The notes under the pieces were generated by a model that was not told where the DNA came from, ran no database searches, and saw only the letters and a list, made by a program, of their open reading frames with translations. 64,000 nucleotides of DNA from GWE2-40-63 sp050179685 (GTDB taxonomy: Bacteria; Bacteroidota; Bacteroidia; Bacteroidales; SZUA-534). The stretch lies in contig JBFXEW010000009.1 in assembly GCA_050179685.1 (NCBI GenBank), forward strand, positions 1 to 64,000, in the 5' to 3' direction. Shown here piece by piece: positions 25,507-35,126 of the stretch. The translations under genes and the position numbers were made by a program. Position 1 is the stretch's first letter. Each line of letters starts with the position of its first letter.

Positions 25507-28150
25507 AATTCTTTATATCGACGATGAGTTTTTTAACCTGCAAGGGTTTAAAGCCCTTTTTGGCAATACCTTCGAAGTGTTTACGGCACTTTCGACTCAA
25601 CAAGCCGATGCGATATTAAAAGAGAATTCCGTTAAAGTAATTCTTTCCGATCAAAAAATGCCTGACGAAACCGGACTTGAATATTTTAAGCGCATTCGTC
25701 CGCTTTATCCCGATGCGGTTTTTATGATTGTTACCGGCTATGCCGATATGGAGCTGGTTATTGAAGCGATTAATTCCAGTTTGGTTTATCAGTTTGTTAC
25801 CAAGCCCTGGAACAAAAACGATTTGAGGCTGGCTATTCAGCAAGCGGTGAATGTTTATAATTTAAGTGCTCAAAATCAAGGATTAATACACCAGTTGGAA
25901 GAAAAAAATGCGGAGCTGAAAAAAAACTATACGGAATTATTAAAAACAACCCACGATTTGCGTGAGAGCGAAGCTCAGTTTCGTCAGTTTTTTAACAAAT
26001 CGACCGATGCCATTTTTATTGTCAATATTGAAACCGGACGAATAATAGATGCCAATGAAAAGGCGGCAGAGCTTATGGAGACTCCTGTTGAACAGATAAT
26101 TGGCTTAAACCATTTTGATATTCATCCGCTTGCTTTTCAAAAACTGGCCGTTCGGTTATTTAAAGGCAGGTCTCAAAAAATTATTCAGGGAATCGATGTA
26201 AAATCGGTTGAGAATTTTTTACTGTCGAAATCAGGTAAGCAAATTCCGGTAGAGGTCACAGCTTCAATGGTAAAAATACAAGGTGAACCCCATATAATGG
26301 GAATCTTTCGCAACATTTCAGACCGAAAAAAAGCTGAAAACAAACTGGTTGAGAGTGAACTAAAATACCGCACCGCTTTTCGTACCAGTCCCGATGCTAT
26401 TTTAATTACCAGCCACGACGGAAAGTTTATCGAAATAAACGATGGTTTTACCATCCATACCCAATACACAGCACAGGATGTGGCCGGAAAAACGGTTTTC
26501 GATTTAAAGCTTTGGGAAAGAAGTGGCGAACGACAGGAATTCTTTAAATTATTACAAAAAAATGGTTTCATACATAACTACGAAACCCGGTTTCGCACAA
26601 AAAAAGGAAACATGATTCATACCCTGGTATCGGCAAAACCCATAATTATTCAGGGCAAACCTCAGATATTAACCATAGCACGCGATATTACCGAGCGAAA
26701 GCAAATGGAAGAGCAGATTGTTTCCAGCGAAAAACTTTTAAATACAGTACTCGAAAGCGCACCTTACATCATTGTATTATTGAACGAAGAGGATGCTATT
26801 GTAAAAGTAAACCTTAAACCCAAAGACTTAATTCGAAATGAATTGCCTTTTGAACACAGCGATAAAATTGGCTACCTGATTAATTGCACTTCGTTTCGCG
26901 AAAAAACCAGTAGCAGTTCCCTTCCGGTTGAATGCAGAAAATGCAGGATTACAAAAATTTATAAAGAAACGTTTAAAACCGGTATCGATATTTTAAAACG
27001 TGAAATCGATATGGTAGTTTTTGAAAATGGAGAGCCCGTAGCAAAAACTTTTTTGGTGTCGTCAAAGTTAATTCATCAAAACAAGCAAAAGTATGTATTG
27101 CTTACACTCGACGATATTACTGCTCAAAAGCAGATTGAAGAAGCTCTGATTGTTTCGAAAGAGCAAGCCATATTTAACGAGAAGCGTTTTTCACTGTTAT
27201 CAAATTTAACTTTCGAAGGGATTTTACTGCATCAAGACATGCAAATTGCCGACGTTAATAAATCGATGCTTCGTATCAGTGGGTTCCGCAAAAAAGAATT
27301 ATTGGGCTCCGATCTGGTAAACTTGCTTTTTCCGGAGCAGTATCATCAAATGCTGCGCTCAAAAATTGGAAACAGCAATTCTGCACCTTTCGAGGTAGTA
27401 TTGGTTCGAAAAAATGGCGAAGAACTTAGTGTTGAATTGGAAAATAAAATCATTCACATTAGGAATAAAGCAATAGCAGCAATGGCTGTGCGCGATATTA
27501 CCGAGCGAAAAGCTACCGAAAAGCAAATTTTAAACGCAATTATTAAAGCTGAGGAAGAGCAAAAATCCAAATTTGCTCAGGAATTGCACGATGGTTTGGG
27601 CCCCATCTTATCGAATGTACAAATGTATTTTCAATGGTTGGCCGATGCCGACGAAAACCGCACTTTTGTATTGGATAAAGGAATGTTATCGCTCAAAAAC
27701 GCATTCAGTACCTTGCGCGAAATTTCGAATAATTTAAGTCCCCACATTCTTCACGATTTTGGATTAATAAAAGCTCTCGAACGTTTTGTGGAACAGTTAC
27801 CTCCACTGGCAACTCCACAAATTAAAATAGAGTGTTTTTGCGATACCCTGCGATTTGAATCCAATATTGAAGTTGCGCTTTACCGGGTGATAACTGAGCT
27901 GATAAACAATTCAAGAAAATATGGAAAGGCAAAACAAATTGGCATTAAGGTTACTGAATCTGCCGATTACATTTTTGTAGATTATACCGATAACGGAGTA
28001 GGTTTTAATGTGGATGAAGCTTTCGAAAAAAGAAACGGCCATGGCTTAATCAACATGCAAAACCGGATGAAAACCCTGAATGGTGAGATTATTTTCAATT
28101 CAGGCTTAAACCAAGGCATACAAGTTTTTATAAAAGCACCCAAAAAATAA
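25496..28150 (+). CDS. Receiver-PAS-HisKA_3 hybrid kinase
   Basis: An 884-aa cytosolic protein with an N-terminal receiver (D9, D10, phosphoacceptor D52 in SDQKMPDETG, and KPW near 100), a coiled coil, about four PAS domains, and a C-terminal NarL-partner type kinase: HisKA_3 ELHDGLGPILSNVQ with H698, then HATPase ELINNSRKYG and GHGLINMQNRM. The receiver is the likely target of the heme kinase whose gene overlaps this start. The HisKA_3 domain would in turn phosphorylate the NarL-type regulator 9 nt downstream, giving a kinase-to-kinase relay. There is no transmembrane segment. Confidence 0.85.
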   Translation: MNDKILYIDDEFFNLQGFKALFGNTFEVFTALSTQQADAILKENSVKVILSDQKMPDETGLEYFKRIRPLYPDAVFMIVTGYADMELVIEAINSSLVYQFVTKPWNKNDLRLAIQQAVNVYNLSAQNQGLIHQLEEKNAELKKNYTELLKTTHDLRESEAQFRQFFNKSTDAIFIVNIETGRIIDANEKAAELMETPVEQIIGLNHFDIHPLAFQKLAVRLFKGRSQKIIQGIDVKSVENFLLSKSGKQIPVEVTASMVKIQGEPHIMGIFRNISDRKKAENKLVESELKYRTAFRTSPDAILITSHDGKFIEINDGFTIHTQYTAQDVAGKTVFDLKLWERSGERQEFFKLLQKNGFIHNYETRFRTKKGNMIHTLVSAKPIIIQGKPQILTIARDITERKQMEEQIVSSEKLLNTVLESAPYIIVLLNEEDAIVKVNLKPKDLIRNELPFEHSDKIGYLINCTSFREKTSSSSLPVECRKCRITKIYKETFKTGIDILKREIDMVVFENGEPVAKTFLVSSKLIHQNKQKYVLLTLDDITAQKQIEEALIVSKEQAIFNEKRFSLLSNLTFEGILLHQDMQIADVNKSMLRISGFRKKELLGSDLVNLLFPEQYHQMLRSKIGNSNSAPFEVVLVRKNGEELSVELENKIIHIRNKAIAAMAVRDITERKATEKQILNAIIKAEEEQKSKFAQELHDGLGPILSNVQMYFQWLADADENRTFVLDKGMLSLKNAFSTLREISNNLSPHILHDFGLIKALERFVEQLPPLATPQIKIECFCDTLRFESNIEVALYRVITELINNSRKYGKAKQIGIKVTESADYIFVDYTDNGVGFNVDEAFEKRNGHGLINMQNRMKTLNGEIIFNSGLNQGIQVFIKAPKK

Positions 28151-28159
28151 TTCAGAGCT

Positions 28160-28804
28160 ATGAGCATCAGACGAATAATGATAGTTGACGACCATGATAT
28201 TTTTAGAGAAGGTTTAAGCGCATTAATAAAACTGAAAAATATTGCTCTTGAAGTTGATGAGGCAAGGAATGGGCTTGAATTTCTGGAAAAAATAGAAAAA
28301 AAACTACCCGATTTGGCTTTGGTCGATATTGCAATGCCTGTTATGGATGGCCTTACAGCGGTGCAAAAAGCACACGAAAAGTACCCCGATTTAAAAATTA
28401 TCGCCCTTTCGATGTATGGTGATACCCTTTATTACCATAAAATGATTGAAGCTGGGGCTCAGGGTTTTCTGTTAAAATCGTCGGGTAAAAATGAATTCGA
28501 AAGTGCTATTGAAGCTGTTAGTAACGATAAAATGTATTTCTCGAACGAGTTGCTACAAAACGTTATATCCCAAATTGAAGGTGACACTTGTCGAAAAAAT
28601 ATGACTGAAGAATTAACCGACCGTGAACTCGAAGTTTTAAACTGGCTTTGTCAGGGACTATCAGCACAGGAAATAGCCGAGAAAATGAATCTGAGTAAAA
28701 AAACTATTGAAGGCTACCGAACCCGCTTATTTTCAAAAACAGGTACAAAAACTTCGGTTGCCCTTGTGGTTTGCGCTTTAAAAAACAAATTGGTTGTTAT
28801 TTAA
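28160..28804 (+). CDS. NarL/LuxR-family response regulator
   Basis: A 214-aa regulator with a receiver domain (D10, D11, phosphoacceptor D56 in LVDIAMPVMDG) and a C-terminal LuxR-type helix-turn-helix (LTDRELEVLNWLCQGLSAQEIA and LSKKTIEGYRTRLFSKTGTK). It is the expected DNA-binding output for the HisKA_3 kinase encoded directly upstream. Target promoters are not known. The gap to the next gene (130 bp) contains a promoter-like box, so the first signalling operon probably ends here. Confidence 0.92.
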   Translation: MSIRRIMIVDDHDIFREGLSALIKLKNIALEVDEARNGLEFLEKIEKKLPDLALVDIAMPVMDGLTAVQKAHEKYPDLKIIALSMYGDTLYYHKMIEAGAQGFLLKSSGKNEFESAIEAVSNDKMYFSNELLQNVISQIEGDTCRKNMTEELTDRELEVLNWLCQGLSAQEIAEKMNLSKKTIEGYRTRLFSKTGTKTSVALVVCALKNKLVVI

Positions 28805-28884
28805 GTATTTAGAAATTAATCCGATCAGAGTTTACTCCTATAATACATAAGAGCATACTAGCCATTTAATTCGGCTTTTCTCTC

Positions 28885-28915
28885 TTTACCGTTAGCCTGA
28901 ATATTCCTAAATTTG
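28885..28915 (+). promoter_or_regulatory. Promoter before the receiver/chemoreceptor pair
   Basis: TTTA (28885-28888), a 19-nt gap and TAAATTTG (28908-28915) match the Bacteroidota -33/-7 pattern TTTG-N19-TAnnTTTG with one mismatch. The gene starts 19 nt downstream with a purine-rich AAGGAG just after the -7 box. Confidence 0.55.
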
Positions 28916-28934
28916 AAGGAGATAAATTTTAGGC

Positions 28935-29339
28935 ATGAAAATTATTGTAGTCGACGATAATGAAGAATTCCTTACCAACATCACTTTTTTTCTTGAAAAA
29001 AGGCTGAATCATACTGTAATTGCAAGTTTCTCCGACGGTGAATCATTCTTTAATGCGCTTGCCGATCTTTCTCCTGATATAATTCTAATGGACATTTCCT
29101 TACCCGGGCTCGATGGTTACAGCATCACAAAAAAAATAAACTGGGAATACCATTATTATAATGTGCTGGCCCTTACCATGTTTAAGGATATAGCTTACCT
29201 GCAAAAACTTATCGAAGTAGGTTTTAAAGGCTGTGTTTTTAAATCGGATGTATACAACGACTTACCTTTGGCCATCGATGCTGTTATTAATGGCAAGTAT
29301 TTTTGGCCCGATGGTATTGATATGAAAAACTATAAATAA
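28935..29339 (+). CDS. Stand-alone receiver-domain response regulator
   Basis: A 134-aa single receiver domain. Acidic residues D7 and D8, phosphoacceptor D53 in ILMDISLPGLDG, and the lysine in GCVFKSDVYN are present. No output domain follows. It lies 19 nt before the chemoreceptor gene, so it may act as a CheY-like or phosphate-sink partner of that receptor, or receive phosphate from the upstream kinases. The stop is followed directly by the receptor gene, supporting one transcript. Confidence 0.88.
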   Translation: MKIIVVDDNEEFLTNITFFLEKRLNHTVIASFSDGESFFNALADLSPDIILMDISLPGLDGYSITKKINWEYHYYNVLALTMFKDIAYLQKLIEVGFKGCVFKSDVYNDLPLAIDAVINGKYFWPDGIDMKNYK

Positions 29340-29358
29340 AACAAACAATTTTGTTACT

Positions 29359-31410
29359 ATGAATTGGAATAATTTTAAATTGGGAACCAAGTTAACCCTT
29401 GCTTTTGGCTGTATAACCTTAATTTTGGCTGTTGTAGCACTATGGTCTGTTTTTGGTATTAATGCCATAGTTTTTGATGCCGAAGAAGTGATAAGTGGAA
29501 ATAGACTCCGTACCGAACTCGAAGACAAATATGTTGCACACCTTGAATGGTCGGCTCAGTTAAATCAATTTGTTAACAACGATAATGTAAACGAATTGAC
29601 CGTACAAACCAGTCATGAAAAATGTTCCTTTGGGCAATGGTATTATGGCGAGGGAAAAGCAAAAGCCGTTGAGCTGGTTCCTGAATTAGCCAATGAATTT
29701 GCTAAATTTGAAGAACCGCATAAACACTTGCATCAATCGGCAATCAAAATAGGCGAAGTTTATAAACCCGCCGATCGTAAGATGTCGGAACTTTTATTAA
29801 AAGTTAAATCCGATCACTTAATTTGGAGTCATAAAATAAAAGATGAAATTCTACGGGGACGAAAAATTAATGAGTTAAAAGTTCAGAAGAATCCGGATAT
29901 TTGCAATTTTGGAGTCTGGTTTTACAGCGACGAGATTGAAAAATTTAAACGCAGTGAGCCGGAGTTTGGAGCCATATGCCAAAAAATTGAACAACCCCAT
30001 CGCGAATTGCACCAAAGTGCCGTGGTAATTGAAAGCTATTTGAAAAATGGAAATGTTACCGGTGCCCGTGATTATTTTGAATCGCATACCGCCAAATACA
30101 CCACAGAGGTTTTGGGTTTAATTGACGAAATGATTGCCTGGAATACCAAACGTGTTGAAGGAATGCAACAGGCACAGCATATTTATAACCACGAAACCCT
30201 GGAACATCTGGAAGAAGTAGGCGGGTTGTTTAAGCTGATTATTGAGCGCTCGAACGATTTGATTATGACTGATGAAGTAATGTTGCATGAGGCAGCAGTT
30301 ACCCGCAGGGTAATTGTTTTGTTAAGTCTGGTAGCCATTTTTATTGCAACGCTTTTGGCAATAATTATTACCCGTGGAATTGTAGGTCCTTTAAAAAATG
30401 GGGTAGCTTTTGCCAAAGAAATGGCCGAAGGAAACTTAATGGCTGAGGTAAGTTGCAATACCCGCGATGAAATTGGGGAACTTTGCGCAGCCCTTTCAGA
30501 TATGGCTATTCGGCTGCGGAACATTGTGAATGAAATTATCGGAAGTGCCGACAATATTGCTGCTGCCAGTATGGAAATGAGCAGCACTTCGCAATCATTA
30601 GCTCAGGGTTCAGCCAATCAGGCATCGGCAGCCGAAGAAATTTCAGCATCGATGGAACAAATGTCGTCAATAATATTGCAAAATACCGATAATTCGAAGC
30701 AAACAGAAGCTATTTCGACCAAAGCGGTACAAAGCATTAAAGATGGAAACCAATCGACCACAGTTGCTGTGAATTCAATGAACGAAATAGCCGAAAAAAT
30801 AAAGATTATCAACGACATTGCACTCCAAACCAATATTTTAGCTTTGAATGCCGCTGTAGAAGCTGCACGGGCCGGTGAACACGGAAAAGGTTTTGCCGTT
30901 GTAGCTGCCGAAGTACGCAAATTAGCCGAACGGAGTAAAGTGGCAGCCGACGAAATTAATGAATTATCCGGTTCCGGCGTTTCTATTTCGAAACAAGCCG
31001 GAATTCAATTGGCCGAATTGGTGCCTGAGATTGAACGCACGGCCATGTTGGTTCAGGAAATTACAGCAGCCAGCCAGGAACAGTCGGCTGGATCCGATCA
31101 AATTAACAATGCCATTCAGCAATTGAGTTCGGTTACCCAGCAAAATGCAGCAGCATCTGAAGAATTGGCTTCATCGTCTGAGGAACTGGCCAGTCAGGCT
31201 GAACAACTGAAAGACCTGATTCGCTTTTTTAAGGTTTCGCACAAGCAGGAAACTTCACAGATTAAAAAAGTGGTGAAAACTCAAAATCCAAAGCCTGCAC
31301 AAAAGCAAGCAGTGAAAAAACCGGCGACGACAACTACAAAAAGCAAAGGAGCCATAATTTCGTTCGACGATAAAAATATTGATAATGAATTTGAACGCTT
31401 CGATTCGTAG
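29359..31410 (+). CDS. Chemoreceptor with two periplasmic CZB domains
   Basis: A 683-aa methyl-accepting chemotaxis protein. TM1 is about 12-32 and TM2 about 318-338. Between them are two CZB zinc-binding domains: the first with H61, C89, H121 and H125, the second with H153, C182, H214 and H218. Each has the HLxW, CxFGxW and PHxxLH motifs and the complete 3His/1Cys set. A HAMP domain follows TM2 and then a cytoplasmic signalling hairpin with the LQTNILALNAAVEAARAGE tip. CZB domains are usually cytoplasmic; here topology puts both outside. Zinc or redox/oxidant sensing is inferred. No cheA or cheW lies in the window. Confidence 0.88.
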   Translation: MNWNNFKLGTKLTLAFGCITLILAVVALWSVFGINAIVFDAEEVISGNRLRTELEDKYVAHLEWSAQLNQFVNNDNVNELTVQTSHEKCSFGQWYYGEGKAKAVELVPELANEFAKFEEPHKHLHQSAIKIGEVYKPADRKMSELLLKVKSDHLIWSHKIKDEILRGRKINELKVQKNPDICNFGVWFYSDEIEKFKRSEPEFGAICQKIEQPHRELHQSAVVIESYLKNGNVTGARDYFESHTAKYTTEVLGLIDEMIAWNTKRVEGMQQAQHIYNHETLEHLEEVGGLFKLIIERSNDLIMTDEVMLHEAAVTRRVIVLLSLVAIFIATLLAIIITRGIVGPLKNGVAFAKEMAEGNLMAEVSCNTRDEIGELCAALSDMAIRLRNIVNEIIGSADNIAAASMEMSSTSQSLAQGSANQASAAEEISASMEQMSSIILQNTDNSKQTEAISTKAVQSIKDGNQSTTVAVNSMNEIAEKIKIINDIALQTNILALNAAVEAARAGEHGKGFAVVAAEVRKLAERSKVAADEINELSGSGVSISKQAGIQLAELVPEIERTAMLVQEITAASQEQSAGSDQINNAIQQLSSVTQQNAAASEELASSSEELASQAEQLKDLIRFFKVSHKQETSQIKKVVKTQNPKPAQKQAVKKPATTTTKSKGAIISFDDKNIDNEFERFDS

Positions 31411-31433
31411 TTGAATTGTTTTCCTTGATTTGT

Positions 31434-31474
31434 AATTCCCGGTTCAGGCTTTCTTTTTGAATCGGGAATTTTTA
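31434..31474 (+). terminator. Terminator downstream of the chemoreceptor
   Basis: AATTCCCGGTTCA (31434-31446) pairs with TGAATCGGGAATT (31458-31470) with one G-T pair, followed by TTT. Confidence 0.85.
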
Positions 31475-31543
31475 TGACTGTACAATTAACATTTAGTTGC
31501 AATACTCCATTAAATTGATTTATTTTTACTCAAAAATAGCACA

Positions 31544-32641
31544 ATGAGAATTTCTGAAATCACAAATTATTTGGAAACCCTGGCACCTTTATCGTTTCAG
31601 GAAAGTTACGACAATGCCGGATTGATACTGGGTGATGCCTCAAACGAAGCCAGCGGAGTGTTAATTACACTCGATGTTACCGAAGCAGTTGTTGAGGAAG
31701 CACTAGCACTGAATGCAAATTTAATAATTGCCCATCATCCCATTGTTTTTTCGGGATTAAAAAAAATTACCGGAAAAAATTATGTGGAACGCACCCTGAT
31801 TAAAGCCATAAAAAACGATGTGGCTATTTATGCTGCTCACACCAATCTCGACAGCGTTTTGCAGCATGGAGTAAATACCATGATTTGTCGAAAATTGGGA
31901 CTCAGGAATACAAAAATACTTGATCCGGTGGTTGGTAAGCTTTTAAAGTTGGTAGTATTTGTTCCTGAAAATCATGCTGATAAGGTTCGTGATGCACTTT
32001 TTAAAGCCGGAGCCGGAACTATTGGAGTTTACGATTCGTGCAGTTTTAACAGCGCCGGAACAGGAACTTTTAAAGCAGGAGAAGATGCCAATCCCTTTGT
32101 TGGAGAAAAAGAAAAACTGCATCGGGAACCGGAGGTTCGCATTGAAGTAGTTTTACCGGAACATTTAAAAAGAAAAGTTATTGATGCCATGATTCTCGCG
32201 CATCCTTATGAAGAAGTTGCCTACGATGTATTTCGCCTCGAAAATGCATGGAGCCAGGTTGGTTCGGGAATGATTGGAGAATTGGAAACTCCGGAAGATG
32301 AAATGAATTTTTTGCATCGCGTAAAGCAAAACCTGAATACAAATTGCATCAGATATACCGAATTGCGACAAAAACCGGTAAAAAAAGTAGCTGTTTGTGG
32401 AGGGGCCGGAAGTTTCTTATTAAAGCAGGCTATGCAGGCTCAGGCCGATGTTTTTATTAGCGGCGACTTCAAGTACCATCAGTTTTTTGATGCCGATGGT
32501 AAAATTTTAATTGCCGATGTGGGGCATTTTGAAAGTGAACAATTCACAAAAGAACTTTTTTATGAATTACTTATGAGAAAATTTTCTAATTTTGCAATTC
32601 ATTTTACAAAAGTAAATACAAATCCGATTAAATATTTATAA
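31544..32641 (+). CDS. Nif3-like dinuclear metal-centre protein
   Basis: A 365-aa member of the Nif3/YbgI/YqfO family, cytosolic toroid-forming proteins with a two-metal site and no settled reaction. The metal ligands lie in IIAHHPIVFSG and AHTNLDS near the N-terminus and in DVGHFESEQF near the C-terminus. The middle (about 125-235) is the PII/CutA-like insertion of the long YqfO type, with HPYEEVAYDVF. A zinc-ribbon protein starts 3 nt after the stop; the two are a recurrent Bacteroidota pair. Confidence 0.92.
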   Translation: MRISEITNYLETLAPLSFQESYDNAGLILGDASNEASGVLITLDVTEAVVEEALALNANLIIAHHPIVFSGLKKITGKNYVERTLIKAIKNDVAIYAAHTNLDSVLQHGVNTMICRKLGLRNTKILDPVVGKLLKLVVFVPENHADKVRDALFKAGAGTIGVYDSCSFNSAGTGTFKAGEDANPFVGEKEKLHREPEVRIEVVLPEHLKRKVIDAMILAHPYEEVAYDVFRLENAWSQVGSGMIGELETPEDEMNFLHRVKQNLNTNCIRYTELRQKPVKKVAVCGGAGSFLLKQAMQAQADVFISGDFKYHQFFDADGKILIADVGHFESEQFTKELFYELLMRKFSNFAIHFTKVNTNPIKYL

Positions 32642-32644
32642 ACG

Positions 32645-33409
32645 ATGGCGGATAAAGCGAATAAGGAAGGAAAATCTGCGGAAATAACCATGGAACAAAA
32701 GCTAAAGTCTTTGTTCGATCTGCAAATGGTTGACAGTGAAATTACAAAAATATCATTGCTACGTGGTGAGTTGCCATTAGAGGTGCAGGATCTAGAAGAC
32801 GAATTGGCCGGGCTGAGTACCCGAATTGAAAACCTTAAAATTGAGGTTAAAGATTTGGATCAGGCTGTAGCCAGTAAGAAGAATGAAATTGCTGAATCAC
32901 AGGCACTGATTAAGAAATACCAGGATCAACAAAACAATGTTCGTAACAATCGCGAATTCGATTCTTTATCGAAAGAGATTGAGTTTCAGACGCTTGAAAT
33001 TGAACTTTGTGAGAAAAGAATTCGTGAGTTTACCAGCGATATTGAAAAGAAAAGTGAGTTAATAGCCTCATCGGAGCAAACTTTTGAAGAGCGCAGTGGC
33101 GATTTGGCTCAGAAAAGAAAAGAATTGGATTCCATTGTTTCTGAAACACAAATTGAAGAAGACAAGCTGAAATCCAAGATTAAAGAAATTGAGAAAAATA
33201 TCGACGACAGGTATTTGCAGGCTTATCACCGGATTAAAAGTAATGCACGCAATGGCATGGCGGTTGTTACCGTTCAGCGCGATGCTTGCGGCGGTTGTTA
33301 CAACAAAATTCCACCACAACGTCAGGTCGATATCCGCGCCCGTAAACGCATAATTGTTTGCGAGTATTGCGGAAGAATTCTGGTTGATGCCGCATTTGCC
33401 GAAGAATAG
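32645..33409 (+). CDS. Coiled-coil zinc-ribbon protein (C4 type)
   Basis: A 254-aa protein with an antiparallel coiled coil (about 20-200, rich in E, K and heptad leucines) and a C-terminal zinc ribbon formed by CGGCYNKIPP and CEYCGRIL. It matches the C4-type zinc-ribbon DUF164 family. The function is not defined; nucleic-acid or assembly-factor roles are proposed for relatives. It is translated right after the Nif3-like gene and ends in a strong terminator. Confidence 0.9.
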   Translation: MADKANKEGKSAEITMEQKLKSLFDLQMVDSEITKISLLRGELPLEVQDLEDELAGLSTRIENLKIEVKDLDQAVASKKNEIAESQALIKKYQDQQNNVRNNREFDSLSKEIEFQTLEIELCEKRIREFTSDIEKKSELIASSEQTFEERSGDLAQKRKELDSIVSETQIEEDKLKSKIKEIEKNIDDRYLQAYHRIKSNARNGMAVVTVQRDACGGCYNKIPPQRQVDIRARKRIIVCEYCGRILVDAAFAEE

Positions 33410-33429
33410 TTAAAGATTTTTAATAGCTT

Positions 33430-33462
33430 AGGTTGTCAAATTTTTTGGCAACCTTTTTTTTT
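33430..33462 (+). terminator. Terminator of the Nif3/zinc-ribbon operon
   Basis: GGTTGTCAA (33431-33439) pairs with TTGGCAACC (33445-33453), one G-T pair, followed by nine T. Confidence 0.92.
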
Positions 33463-33514
33463 GCTTTTTCGCGAATAAGCATAAAATGTGTTTCTTTGAT
33501 TAAACTTTTACGTT

Positions 33515-34990
33515 TTGGTTAAATTGAAACATTTTTTGGTATTCTCAGCACTTGTTTTATTTAATGGAGTAGGATTAAATTCTGTAGCTCAGGATTCTAA
33601 TTCCAGCTTCACTAAAGTGCATCGGCTGCTTTTACAGATGGAACTACCAAAAGCGCGGAATTTACTCGAACAAACCAAATATAGCAATACCCACCATCCT
33701 TATTACGATTCTTATGCTTCGTTTTTAGAAGTTGTTTTGGGGCAACGGCAAAACGCAACGGATACAGTTTACCAAAGTATTTCAGAAAACATAAGTTTTC
33801 TTAAAAGTCAAGCTCCAAAAGATGCTTTAATACACTATTATCAGGCCGATATGTATTTGATGCTTTGTGTATTATCGATACAAAAACAGGAATTGGTAAA
33901 AGCATTTTCAAATTATTGGTCCTTTTATAAGCAGCAAAAAAGCAACGTCAAAAAATTTCCCGATTTTGTTTTAAACCAAAAACATCAATTTATTGCTGTG
34001 GTTTTTCAGTTTTGGATAAATAGTTGGTTTTTAAACGATACTGTTGACGAGCAAAATTTTTGGGAAGAAAATTATCCAACTTCGCTTAAAAACCTGCTTG
34101 TGAAAACCGAAGCTCAACCTTTAATACAGCAGGAACTGTTTATTATTGATGCCTTATTGCAAACCAACTTTAATACCTATTCCAAAAACGCCTTGCCTTG
34201 TTGTTTAAATGGAATTGAAACAGCTGATGCAAGTCCGATAGCATTGTATGCGCGCGCATTGTGTAATAATAAAAGCTATCAGCATGTGTCGGGTTTAAAA
34301 AACCTGCAATTAGCCGATTCATTAGGCTTTAACCAGCGAATTCCCATGCTCGATTTGATGCTGGGCGTGGCTTTGCTAAACCAGCTTGATGCTGATGCTG
34401 TTCATTTTTTGGAGCGTTTTGTAAATAATCCGACCATTGGCAATCAAATTGCTTATGGCAAGCTTAAACTGGCCTGGTATTATTTTATTTTTGATGATAA
34501 GGATAAAGCGCAGGCTTTGGTTGCTGAAATACCTGCATCGGAAAAAAAACCTTCACCTCAGGATAAGCAGGCCGTTTATGAAGCAACACATGCCGCTAAC
34601 TGGAAAGCGGAATTATTAAAAAGTCGTTTGCTTTTCGATGGAGGAGATTATTCCGAATCGGCTGCCATTTTATTGCAAAGCAAAAATCAGGTAGCCAATT
34701 ATAAACGCGAACAAAAACTGGAATACAGTTATCGTTTGGCTCGTGCCTATCATCAGTTAAACGATTATAAAAAAGCTGTTTTGTTTTATGAAATGACCAT
34801 CGATACCGATTTTGCAGCGGAATATTACTATCCCTGTTATGCAGCTTTTTATTTGGGGGAGATTTATCAGTTAACGAATCGGAACGATTTGGCTGCAAAA
34901 TATTTTCATTTATGTCTGAAGCTCGACGCACCCATATACCAAAGCGAAATTCATAAACGAGCTCAAATGGAACTCCGAAAGCTGGAATAA
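33515..34990 (+). CDS. Exported TPR-repeat protein
   Basis: A 491-aa protein. The start is a TTG at 33515: an in-frame TGA at 33497 rules out anything earlier, and this start gives a good signal peptide (KLKHFLVFSALVLFNGVGLNSVAQ). The rest is alpha-helical with TPR-like pairs, clearest near the C-terminus (LARAYHQLNDYKKAVLFYEMTID and LGEIYQLTNRNDLAAKYFH). Such periplasmic TPR proteins are usually scaffolds; no partner can be named. It is flanked by a terminator upstream and a 136-bp gap downstream, so it is likely monocistronic. Confidence 0.82.
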   Translation: MVKLKHFLVFSALVLFNGVGLNSVAQDSNSSFTKVHRLLLQMELPKARNLLEQTKYSNTHHPYYDSYASFLEVVLGQRQNATDTVYQSISENISFLKSQAPKDALIHYYQADMYLMLCVLSIQKQELVKAFSNYWSFYKQQKSNVKKFPDFVLNQKHQFIAVVFQFWINSWFLNDTVDEQNFWEENYPTSLKNLLVKTEAQPLIQQELFIIDALLQTNFNTYSKNALPCCLNGIETADASPIALYARALCNNKSYQHVSGLKNLQLADSLGFNQRIPMLDLMLGVALLNQLDADAVHFLERFVNNPTIGNQIAYGKLKLAWYYFIFDDKDKAQALVAEIPASEKKPSPQDKQAVYEATHAANWKAELLKSRLLFDGGDYSESAAILLQSKNQVANYKREQKLEYSYRLARAYHQLNDYKKAVLFYEMTIDTDFAAEYYYPCYAAFYLGEIYQLTNRNDLAAKYFHLCLKLDAPIYQSEIHKRAQMELRKLE

Positions 34991-35126
34991 AAATTAAAAT
35001 GTTTGGTTGAGGGTTGCATTATGATATTTTCAATCTGTATGTTTTCAGTAAAAATATCCAATGCTTTTAATAATAGTTTTGGAGGCCCCGTTCAAATAAT
35101 TATTTTAGCGCTTTAAAACCTAAATT

